12,626 nucleotides of DNA, taken from positions 1 through 12,626 of the forward strand of contig CALISC010000028.1 in the NCBI GenBank assembly GCA_938041945.1. Direction: 5' to 3'. The position numbers and the translations under genes were made by a program. Positions 6,792 through 12,626 of this stretch are shown here, piece by piece. The notes under the pieces are model-generated. The model worked only from the letters and a program-made list of their open reading frames with translations. It did not search any database and was not told where the DNA came from. This DNA comes from an uncultured Acholeplasmataceae bacterium (lineage in GTDB: Bacteria; Bacillota_I; Bacilli_A; Acholeplasmatales; Acholeplasmataceae). Position 1 is the first letter of the stretch; each line of letters starts with the position of its first letter.

Positions 6792-9118
6792 TGGAGAATA
6801 ATCTTAAATTTTATTCTGATTTAAAAGAGGGTGTGTTTAGCGCACCTTCTTTTAAATCAGACACAATTAGAAAACTTCTAGTCTTGGCTTTTTTAGGAAA
6901 ATCAGCCACACTTTACGGGGCTTCTTTGTCGATAGACGAACTGGTTGCCATCAAAGCCTTACATGAACTTGGCGTAAATATTGATGTCAACGGAGATAAA
7001 ATAGAAATTAAAAAAGCCTTCCAACTGAACTACATGGAAGATTATATCGACTGCAATGAATCTGCTACTTTGTTTAGACTACTTTTCCCACTTCTTCTTT
7101 TTAAGTTTGGCGAAGTTAAACTAACTGGACTAGACACTCTTTTTACACGTCCTCTCTCAGAGTTTAAAGAAATTTTTCCGCAAATTGACTTTAAAATAAA
7201 TAAAAAAACCCAAAAATGTACGGCTAAAGGAGTAGTTGAAAATCAAGTAATTGAAGTAAACTCAAAAATTTCAAGCCAGTATTTATCTGGTGTATTTTTA
7301 GCCTGTGCTTTGATTGGCAACGGCAACAAAATTAAAACTGATTTTGACTTGACTCACCCAAATTTTGTAACGTTAACGCTAGATGTGTTAAAAGAATTTG
7401 GCTTTGAATTAAAAAAAGACGAAAAAGGTTACTTTTATTTTGAACGCAAGAAAGACTTTAAAATTCCTAGAGAAATTAAAATTCGCCGAGACTACACACA
7501 TCTGTTAACCGTGCTTACTTTAACCAAAGGACTTAAAAATAAAGTAAGTTTTGATGGTCTTAACTCCAAAGATAAATATAGTTTTGAAGTTTTTGAACAA
7601 CTCAACACAATTGGCTACACTCCTATTTTTGATGCCAACTTTATTTCACTTCCTAAAAATCCGCGCAAAATTGACTTTGCAGAAATTAACTTTAGAAACT
7701 CAATTGACAATGTTTTTTCTATATTTGCCCTTTGTTTAACTAACCCCGCTAGATATCGTTTTGTTAATATTGAAACTTTATCATTTAAAGAAAGCGATAG
7801 ACTTTCTCTGTTGTTTTCTATTTTAAAACAACTAAAAATAGATCACTTTTATAAAGACGGAACTCTGGAGTTTGTAGTTTCAAAAGAATGCGATTTTTTC
7901 CATGTTCACTGCTCTGATTTTTTTGACCACCGTGCACAAATGTTGGAACTAATTTTTAGATACTGGGCTAAAGTACCTGAGTTTACTTTACCAAAATACA
8001 TTTCGGTCTATAAATCATATCCTGAGTTTATTTCTTACTTTAAAACCGATTTGCAAAACTTTGTAGAACTTGAGAAACTCCGCAGTCAAATTGACGAGAT
8101 TGACGAAAAAATTGAGGCTGCACTTTTTGAACGCAAAAAAATCACAGACAAAGTTGCCAAGTTTAAAAAAGACAACTTACTTGATTTAGTTTCGTATGAC
8201 CGTCGCCGTTTTGTTATCAATCAAAAAAAATCAATACTTGCAAGAAACTTTTTTAATCACTTAGTTTACTTTACTGAATCTAGCAACCAACTTTCTATGT
8301 TTGGCGCTGGTTTGGTTGGACACGGAATTGCAGATTCCATGTCTCCAGAAATTCACGAAGAAATCGCTAAGGCTGTCAAAGTCAAAAAATATCTATATGA
8401 GTTATTTGAGTGTGAAAACGAAAAAGACTTTCTTGAACTTGTTGAAAACTTAATTTTTGATGAAAACAAATTATTTTTAAATATCACAACACCTTTTAAA
8501 AACTCAGTTCTTAAAATCACTGACAAAAAAAGCGATATTGTTAAAAAGACCAAAGCTGCTAATACTGTTTTTGAAAAAAACGAAGAACTTTATTTACTAA
8601 ACACTGATTTTTTTGGAGTGTTTTCATTCATTCATTCTATCCCTAATTTAAAAAAAGAAGTCTACATTTTAGGAACTGGCGCAGTTGCTAGAACTATTAA
8701 AGCAGCGCTTGAGTATTACGCAGAAAACTCTAATTTAGTCCGCCCTCCAATCTTTTTTGTTTCACTTTCGCCACAAAAAGAAGGTGAAATCAGCTACAGT
8801 GATTTTTTAAAACTGGCGAAAGGAAATAGCGAAACCGCAATTTTTAACGCTACAACTTGCTCTTTTCAACAATTAATTGACGAAGGTTCCTTTAACTCTA
8901 AGTTTTTTAAAACTGCAGGTTATGTTGCTTCGGTTAACTATAAACTAGACGACCTTGAATTTAGACTGAAGTATCCGCAAGTACAGTACGGTGAAACTAT
9001 GCTTATTTACCAAGCATTTGTTTCTCTATACGCTGCCTTGACTAAAGAAACCGATACTGGCGAACTACTTAGCGCCTTATTTTGGTATATTGAAAATGCA
9101 GAGCTTGGTGATATCTAA
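6791..9118 (+). CDS. aroA-aroQ-aroE: Fusion enzyme: EPSP synthase - chorismate mutase (AroQ-like) - shikimate dehydrogenase
   Basis: One uninterrupted frame of 775 residues holds three domains. Residues 1-~415 are EPSP synthase: K22-S23-xxx-R27, NESATLFR (89-96), R120-P121, SSQ (161-163), Asp306, KESDR (333-337), DHR (379-381) and Lys408, matching the E. coli catalytic set. The usual Gly (E. coli Gly96) is Ala92. Residues ~424-500 are an AroQ-like chorismate mutase helix set: Arg431, Arg448 and Lys459 match E. coli Arg11, Arg28 and Lys39, but the Glu52 and Gln88 positions are not clearly conserved. Residues ~505-775 are shikimate dehydrogenase: SMSP (516-519), NITTPFK with catalytic Lys570, AANT (589-592), NTD with Asp606, GTGAVAR (628-634) and Gln741. 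The NADP-selective NRT is replaced by SLS near 658-660. No internal ribosome site is seen at the junctions. The ATG overlaps the aroB stop and has no clear Shine-Dalgarno sequence. AroA and AroE identity is firm; mutase activity is uncertain. Confidence 0.93.
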   Translation: MENNLKFYSDLKEGVFSAPSFKSDTIRKLLVLAFLGKSATLYGASLSIDELVAIKALHELGVNIDVNGDKIEIKKAFQLNYMEDYIDCNESATLFRLLFPLLLFKFGEVKLTGLDTLFTRPLSEFKEIFPQIDFKINKKTQKCTAKGVVENQVIEVNSKISSQYLSGVFLACALIGNGNKIKTDFDLTHPNFVTLTLDVLKEFGFELKKDEKGYFYFERKKDFKIPREIKIRRDYTHLLTVLTLTKGLKNKVSFDGLNSKDKYSFEVFEQLNTIGYTPIFDANFISLPKNPRKIDFAEINFRNSIDNVFSIFALCLTNPARYRFVNIETLSFKESDRLSLLFSILKQLKIDHFYKDGTLEFVVSKECDFFHVHCSDFFDHRAQMLELIFRYWAKVPEFTLPKYISVYKSYPEFISYFKTDLQNFVELEKLRSQIDEIDEKIEAALFERKKITDKVAKFKKDNLLDLVSYDRRRFVINQKKSILARNFFNHLVYFTESSNQLSMFGAGLVGHGIADSMSPEIHEEIAKAVKVKKYLYELFECENEKDFLELVENLIFDENKLFLNITTPFKNSVLKITDKKSDIVKKTKAANTVFEKNEELYLLNTDFFGVFSFIHSIPNLKKEVYILGTGAVARTIKAALEYYAENSNLVRPPIFFVSLSPQKEGEISYSDFLKLAKGNSETAIFNATTCSFQQLIDEGSFNSKFFKTAGYVASVNYKLDDLEFRLKYPQVQYGETMLIYQAFVSLYAALTKETDTGELLSALFWYIENAELGDI

Positions 9119-10079
9119 AAAAGTCAAAATAGAAATCTACGGAGACACGCATAGCAAAAAAATTGGAATTCGGCTAATTGGGTTTCCAAAAGATTTTTAT
9201 GTTGATTTTAAACAAATAGATGAAGCCTTAGAAAGACGCAAGTCTACTTCTATTTTTACAACTCCTAGAAAAGAGCCAGATAAGTACATTATCGTCTCTG
9301 GGTTTAAAAAAAATAAAACTAATGGAGAAGCAATTGACGTTTATTTTGAAAACACAAACACTGTATCTAAAGACTACGCACAGTTTAGTTTAACTCCAAG
9401 ACCAGGTCAGGCTGATTTTGTTTCAATTCAAAAGTACGAACAAATTTTTCCGGGTGGTGGACTTTTTTCTGGCAGAACTACGATTTTATTTGTATTTATT
9501 GGCGAAATAATTCGTCAATATTTAGGACTTCAGTTCAGTAGTCAAATTAAACAAATTGGAACTGAAAAAGACCCTTTGAAGTTTGTTGATTATTTAAATC
9601 AAATCAAAGCAGAGAAAGACAGCGTTGGAGTTAAAATAGTTACCACTTTAACTGGATTAAAACAAGGTGTTGGCTCGGTATTCTTTAATAAACTAAACTC
9701 CAATATTGCTAGATTTGTATATTTAATTCCAGGAGTAAAAGCACTTGGTTTTGGCCTAGGTTCTGAGACAATTTACAAAAAAGGCTCTGAATACAACGAT
9801 GCTTTAGCTGATTTGACTGGCAGAACTTACACTAACAATGCAGGCGGAATAGTTGGTGGTATTTCAAATGGTAATCCTATTTTAATTGAAACTACTTTCA
9901 GGCCAACAGGCTCAATTTCAAAACCACAAGAAACTCTTAACTTAAAAACTGGTAAAATAGAGTTAATAGAAATCCAAGGCAGACACGATATTTGCTTTGG
10001 TTTAAGAGCACCAGTTATTGTCGAAGCAATGACAGCCTTGGCTGTGTTTGCTACAATTGAAGGAGATAAAAATGATTAA
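9096..10079 (+). CDS. aroC: Chorismate synthase (divergent)
   Basis: AroC converts EPSP to chorismate using reduced FMN, the last common step. Counting from the ATG at 9096 (327 residues, short for a family usually ~350-390), the marks are YGDTHS (15-20, usual FGESHG), ITTPRKEPDK-like FTTPRKEPDK (54-63), PRPGQADF (101-108), PGGGLFSGRTT (119-129, usual RGGGRSSARET), TNNAGGIVGGISNG (246-259) and GRHD (295-298) with Asp298. His19 is kept, but the second invariant His (RPGHAD, N. crassa His106) is Gln105. The start is uncertain: ATG 9096, TTG 9105 and GTG 9108 are possible, none has a good ribosome site, and all lie inside the end of the fusion gene, so translation is probably coupled. The stop overlaps plsX by 8 bases. 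Identity is firm; the active-site changes leave mechanism and rate open. Confidence 0.92.
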   Translation: MQSLVISKKVKIEIYGDTHSKKIGIRLIGFPKDFYVDFKQIDEALERRKSTSIFTTPRKEPDKYIIVSGFKKNKTNGEAIDVYFENTNTVSKDYAQFSLTPRPGQADFVSIQKYEQIFPGGGLFSGRTTILFVFIGEIIRQYLGLQFSSQIKQIGTEKDPLKFVDYLNQIKAEKDSVGVKIVTTLTGLKQGVGSVFFNKLNSNIARFVYLIPGVKALGFGLGSETIYKKGSEYNDALADLTGRTYTNNAGGIVGGISNGNPILIETTFRPTGSISKPQETLNLKTGKIELIEIQGRHDICFGLRAPVIVEAMTALAVFATIEGDKND

Positions 10080-11037
10080 AATAGCCGTTGATATGATGGG
10101 CGGAGACCTTGGTATTCTTGAAAATAAAAAAGCGATAAAAGCCTTATTAGGCGAAAATGCAGATATTGAGTTTTACTTAGTTGGCGATGAAAGTAGACTA
10201 GGTGAGTTTGTAAATCACCCTCAATGTAAAATTATTCACACTGACAAATACCTAGATATGGGTGTAGAAGACCCATTTGCTGAATTTAGAAAAACTCCCG
10301 AGCATTCTCTTTTTAAGGCACTTACTTTACTTAAAAACAACCAAGTTGACGCCGTGGTTTCAGCGGGTCCAACTCAAGCCGTGGTTTTTGGATCTCACTT
10401 AATTGTAGGTAGACTGCCAAAAGTTCGCAGATTAGCATTAGCCATTCCTTTCAACACAGTAGACGGAACTAAAAAAATTCTTCTAGATTGTGGCGCCACT
10501 GCTGAAATTTCGCCAAAAGACTTAGTTGACTTTTCACAAATTGGTGTCACTTATTTAAAACAACTTATTGGCAACAACAATTTTGTACCGCAAGTTGGTT
10601 TGGTTTCTATAGGTTCTGAAAAAGGCAAAGGCCGTGAGTTTGAGCGTTCTGCTTATGATTTACTTAAAGAAACTCACGAGTTTAATTTTTATGGCAATGT
10701 TGAACCAAAAGAACTATTTTTTAAAAATGCAGATGTTTTAGTAACTGATGGATTTAGTGGCAACTTAATTTTAAAATCCATGGAAGGCGCATTGTTAGGC
10801 TTTAAAGAGAACTTTAAAAAAGAACTTAGATATTGTTTACTTAAAAAACTTGCCTTCTTAATTTTAAGAAAATCAATCAAAAAAGCAGTTAAGAAACTTA
10901 CTGCAAATGACACAGGTGGTGCCTTAATTCTTGGAACTAAAGGTGTTGTGGTTAAAGCACACGGTGCTGCTAAACACCAAGACTTAAAACAAGCAATTAA
11001 ACAGGCAAAAGTTTTTGTTGAAAACAACTATTATTGA
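10072..11037 (+). CDS. plsX: Phosphate acyltransferase PlsX
   Basis: PlsX makes acyl-phosphate from acyl-ACP (or works in reverse) to supply PlsY with the first acyl chain of phosphatidic acid. It is a peripheral membrane enzyme. The 321-residue product has DMMGGD (7-12), LVGDE (36-40), VSAGPTQA (96-103, usual SAGNTGA), LLDCGA (137-142), VTDGFSGN and the C-terminal NDTGGALILGTKGVVVKAHG block, with near-normal length. The ATG at 10072 has GAAGGAG at 10059-10065 and overlaps the aroC end in ATGATTAA. The upstream extension of the frame to 10048 lies within aroC and is not family-like. It ends in TGA. In free-living Firmicutes, fabD, fabG and acpP normally lie between plsX and rnc. Their absence here resembles mycoplasmas and suggests reliance on exogenous fatty acids, although fab genes could lie elsewhere. 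Confidence 0.95.
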   Translation: MIKIAVDMMGGDLGILENKKAIKALLGENADIEFYLVGDESRLGEFVNHPQCKIIHTDKYLDMGVEDPFAEFRKTPEHSLFKALTLLKNNQVDAVVSAGPTQAVVFGSHLIVGRLPKVRRLALAIPFNTVDGTKKILLDCGATAEISPKDLVDFSQIGVTYLKQLIGNNNFVPQVGLVSIGSEKGKGREFERSAYDLLKETHEFNFYGNVEPKELFFKNADVLVTDGFSGNLILKSMEGALLGFKENFKKELRYCLLKKLAFLILRKSIKKAVKKLTANDTGGALILGTKGVVVKAHGAAKHQDLKQAIKQAKVFVENNYY

Positions 11038-11060
11038 AAAATTTTTAAAAGGATTTGAAA

Positions 11061-11735
11061 ATGACTGACGAGAAAGCTTTTTTAAAGTCAATCGGCGTTA
11101 AGGTAAAAAACTTAAAAAATTTCATTCCTGCTTTTATTCACTCATCTTATGGCAATTTAAACAAACTGCCAAATTATGAACGCCGCGAGTTTTTAGGAGA
11201 TAGTATTTTGGATTTTCTGGCAGCCGAAGCACTGCTAAATAAGTATCCCAATGAAAATGAAGGTTTTCTTTCTAAACAAAGAGCTGCCATGATTTCTGAA
11301 GACGCACTTTTGGTTTACGCTAAAAAAATCAACTTAGACAACTACATTAAAACTAGAGTTTTCCCAATTCCAAAATCCATAATTGCTGACTGTATGGAAG
11401 CCTTAATTGGCTCAATTTATCTAGATAGCGGAATTGAAAACTGCAGACATTTTTTTGAGAAATATATATGGTCTGTGTTTCTAAAAGAGATTGACATTAT
11501 TGACTACAAAACCGTCTTACAAGAGTATTATCAAGGATTTTCAAATAAGTTAATTTCTTACAAATTAATTTCTGAAACTGGACCTAGCAACGACAAAGTT
11601 TTTGTCTCTGGAGTTTATTATGAAAAAGATGTACTCCTAGCTACTGGAACTGGCCGCTCAAAGGCTCTGTCTGAAAAGGAGGCTGCTAAAAAAGCCCTTG
11701 AGAAATTGCAGACCAAGGAGAACACAAATGCTTGA
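11061..11735 (+). CDS. rnc: Ribonuclease III
   Basis: RNase III cleaves double-stranded RNA in rRNA precursors, mRNAs and antisense duplexes, acting as a homodimer with Mg2+. The 224-residue product has the nuclease domain at ~1-145 with signature YERREFLGDSILD (39-51). The catalytic acidic residues are Glu40, Glu43, Asp47, Asp110 and Glu113 (IADCMEALIG), equivalent to E. coli Glu38, Glu41, Asp45, Asp114 and Glu117. A double-stranded-RNA-binding domain follows at ~148-217, with the closing SEKEAAKKALEKL helix. The start is the ATG at 11061 with AAAAGGA at 11047-11053; a TTG two codons earlier is less likely. It follows plsX by 23 bases. Its TGA stop overlaps the next ATG (ATGCTTGA). It appears fully intact. 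Confidence 0.96.
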   Translation: MTDEKAFLKSIGVKVKNLKNFIPAFIHSSYGNLNKLPNYERREFLGDSILDFLAAEALLNKYPNENEGFLSKQRAAMISEDALLVYAKKINLDNYIKTRVFPIPKSIIADCMEALIGSIYLDSGIENCRHFFEKYIWSVFLKEIDIIDYKTVLQEYYQGFSNKLISYKLISETGPSNDKVFVSGVYYEKDVLLATGTGRSKALSEKEAAKKALEKLQTKENTNA

Positions 11736-12321
11736 AAAATTATTTTTAGACTACTCACTTGACTTTTTAAAACTGGTTTCAGAATATCAAAAGAAGTTAA
11801 ACTTATCCGCACACGAGTATTCTTTTGTAGTACTCCTACTTTCTGAAAAAAAGAAAAAACATACAGTGTTTTCTTTTGTTAAAAAAACTGGACTTGAAAA
11901 AGCAGTTGCTGAAAACACTTTAAACTCACTGCATGCCAAAAAAATTATTACTTTTGTCTACGAAGAAAACGAAAGTGGTAAAATTAGAGAACTGATTTCT
12001 TTGAAACCACTTTACGCGCAAATTTTAGAATTCATGCAAAATCCAGAGTTGGACCCACAAGAATGCTTACTTAAAGAAGTCGCAGAACTGATTGAAAAAA
12101 ATGCCAAACCACTTTCTGCCAATCAGTATATTTTGATTAAAAACTGGCTTGAGAGTAAAAAAATCACACCGAGTACTTTAAAAGAAATTATTGAAAATAT
12201 TATTAAAGAAGGTTATTTTACTTTTGGTAAATTAGAGGCCATTGTTCAAAACTATTCAGTTGAAGGTAAACCACTTGACCAAAAAGATAAAAAAATTCTT
12301 TCTAAAATTTTTAAACAATAG
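11728..12321 (+). CDS. dnaD: DnaD-like replication initiation / primosome protein
   Basis: DnaD acts with DnaA, DnaB and DnaI to remodel the origin and load the helicase in low-GC Gram-positives. The 197-residue product has the two-part DnaD layout. Residues ~1-100 look like a winged helix: LNLSAHEYSFVVLLLSE, then a helix-turn-helix-like TGLEKAVAENTLNSLHAKK, then a wing and the SLKPLY motif at 91-96. Residues ~125-176 match the DnaD C-terminal domain (LSANQYILIKNWLE 129-142, then a GYFTFGKLEAIVQNY segment, where DnaD proteins have an aromatic-rich hydrophobic helix). The length is close to typical (~200-230). The ATG at 11728 lies within the last 8 bases of rnc and has AAGGAG at 11715-11720. 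The frame's earlier GTG/TTG-type starts inside rnc are rejected. It is the last gene of the operon, before a strong terminator. Similarity is by pattern, so an anonymous winged-helix protein is the alternative. Confidence 0.75.
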   Translation: MLEKLFLDYSLDFLKLVSEYQKKLNLSAHEYSFVVLLLSEKKKKHTVFSFVKKTGLEKAVAENTLNSLHAKKIITFVYEENESGKIRELISLKPLYAQILEFMQNPELDPQECLLKEVAELIEKNAKPLSANQYILIKNWLESKKITPSTLKEIIENIIKEGYFTFGKLEAIVQNYSVEGKPLDQKDKKILSKIFKQ

Positions 12322-12351
12322 TTTGATTTTAAAAAATAAACTTAATAAATG

Positions 12352-12395
12352 AAAAAGTGCCACGTTCCTATTTTTTAGGATACGGGGCACTTTTT
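12352..12395. terminator. Operon-end intrinsic terminator, probably bidirectional
   Basis: AAAAAGTGCC (12352-12361) pairs with GGCACTTTTT (12386-12395) as a 10-bp stem. The inside continues with CGT/ACG and TCCTA/TAGGA pairs around a T-rich loop, interrupted by one mismatch and one bulge. The T-run at 12391-12395 ends the plus-strand structure, and the A-run at the other end gives the same form on the minus strand. It sits 30 bases after the dnaD stop and faces a probable minus-strand gene. Confidence 0.88.
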
Positions 12396-12469
12396 GATTT
12401 AAATTCACTTTAATAAAGTATTTACTTAGTTAAATAATTTATTAAAAAGAATTTAACTTGGTGGTAAGA

Positions 12470-12503
12470 ATAATTATTTATCTTAAATAAGATAAACAAT
12501 TAT
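12470..12503. repeat. AT-rich inverted repeat
   Basis: Bases 12470-12484 pair with 12489-12503 around the loop AAAT. Fourteen of 15 positions match; the single mismatch is A12476 with C12497. It has no GC-rich core or adjacent T-run, so it is not a classic terminator. It lies 20 bases beyond the stop of the probable minus-strand gene at the window end. A shorter 8-bp inverted repeat (AGTTAAAT 12428-12435 with ATTTAACT 12451-12458) precedes it. The stretch 12322-12522 otherwise holds only the dnaD-end terminator and no convincing reading frame or RNA gene. Confidence 0.5.
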
Positions 12504-12522
12504 GATACACAACAAGTTCTGT

Positions 12523-12626
12523 TTAGTGGTCGCAGTCGTTAATTGAACTTAAGATACCGATAGTAGCATTTCTAACGCTTTTTGCAACTATGTTTTTTAG
12601 AACACTAAGAATGTTTTTTCTACTTT
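12523..12626 (-). CDS. C-terminal end of an unidentified minus-strand gene (runs off window)
   Basis: On the minus strand one frame is open from the window edge for 33 codons to a TAA (12525-12523). The visible peptide begins SRKNILSVLKNIVAKSV and ends SSINDCDH. It has mixed hydrophobic and basic character with a helix-like first part. Thirty-three open codons is above chance for such AT-rich DNA, but not by a wide margin. The other five frames close quickly. The convergent orientation toward dnaD, with a bidirectional terminator in between, is consistent with a real gene. I do not recognise the family. Confidence 0.4.
   Translation of the reverse strand, partial: SRKNILSVLKNIVAKSVRNATIGILSSINDCDH

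Noticed and set aside
7551..7739. Plus-strand 62-codon frame inside the fusion gene
   Set aside because: It overlaps the EPSP synthase domain in another frame and has no independent support.
8060..8300. Possibility that the fusion is really separate aroA and aroE genes with internal starts
   Set aside because: The frame is continuous, and the ATG near residue 503 has no ribosome site. The mutase-like helices fill the space between the domains, so one polypeptide is the simpler reading.
8353..8553. Minus-strand 66-codon frame inside the shikimate dehydrogenase domain
   Set aside because: Antisense shadow of conserved coding sequence.
10689..11027. Minus-strand 112-codon frame inside plsX
   Set aside because: Although long, it is fully antisense to conserved plsX and has no start context or recognisable motif.
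11618..11812. Minus-strand 64-codon frame across the rnc-dnaD junction
   Set aside because: Antisense to two supported genes with an overlapping start/stop; no sign of real coding.
1..12626. CRISPR array, tRNA, rRNA, insertion sequence or phage module
   Set aside because: No regularly spaced direct repeats, cloverleaf-like segments, transposase motifs or phage genes were seen in any intergenic space, all of which are short.

Overview
The window is AT-rich, densely packed bacterial DNA. TGA is used as a stop (plsX and rnc both end in TGA) and the tryptophans I checked are TGG, so the code is standard rather than the mycoplasma/spiroplasma code. The gene content points to a small-genome member of the Bacilli/Mollicutes side of the Firmicutes: a WalJ-like protein next to RlmH, plsX directly followed by rnc with no fab or acp genes between, a DnaD-like protein, and a large lysine-rich lipoprotein. 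An acholeplasma-like or other standard-code mollicute relative is the best guess. The species cannot be named from this sequence.

Layout. (1) 1-525: the 3' part of a plus-strand gene with a Schlafen/AlbA_2-type domain, followed by a small hairpin and a 22-bp perfect bidirectional hairpin terminator. (2) 627-3605: one minus-strand gene for a 992-residue lipoprotein with a possible PrsA/SurA-like N-terminal region. (3) A 75-bp divergent promoter region at 3606-3680. (4) 3681-4886: a WalJ-type metallo-hydrolase gene abutting rlmH. (5) 4931-12321: one tight plus-strand gene chain, aroF (DAHP synthase), aroB, an aroA-aroQ-aroE fusion, aroC, plsX, rnc and a dnaD-like gene. Gaps are 23 bases or less and four junctions overlap. 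(6) A strong hairpin terminator at 12352-12395, then about 130 bases with AT-rich inverted repeats and what looks like the C-terminal end of a minus-strand gene running off the window.

The central point is the compact shikimate cluster. It encodes DAHP synthase, dehydroquinate synthase, shikimate dehydrogenase, EPSP synthase, chorismate synthase and a chorismate-mutase-like domain. Three of these lie on one 775-residue polypeptide in the order EPSP synthase, chorismate mutase, shikimate dehydrogenase. Dehydroquinase (AroD) and shikimate kinase (AroK) are not in the window. Several domains have substitutions at well-known active-site positions: Ala at the E. coli EPSPS Gly96 position, Gln for a conserved chorismate synthase His, and non-canonical residues in the mutase. 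The remaining operon genes serve phospholipid synthesis (PlsX), RNA processing (RNase III) and replication initiation (DnaD-like), so aromatic biosynthesis appears co-transcribed with housekeeping functions.
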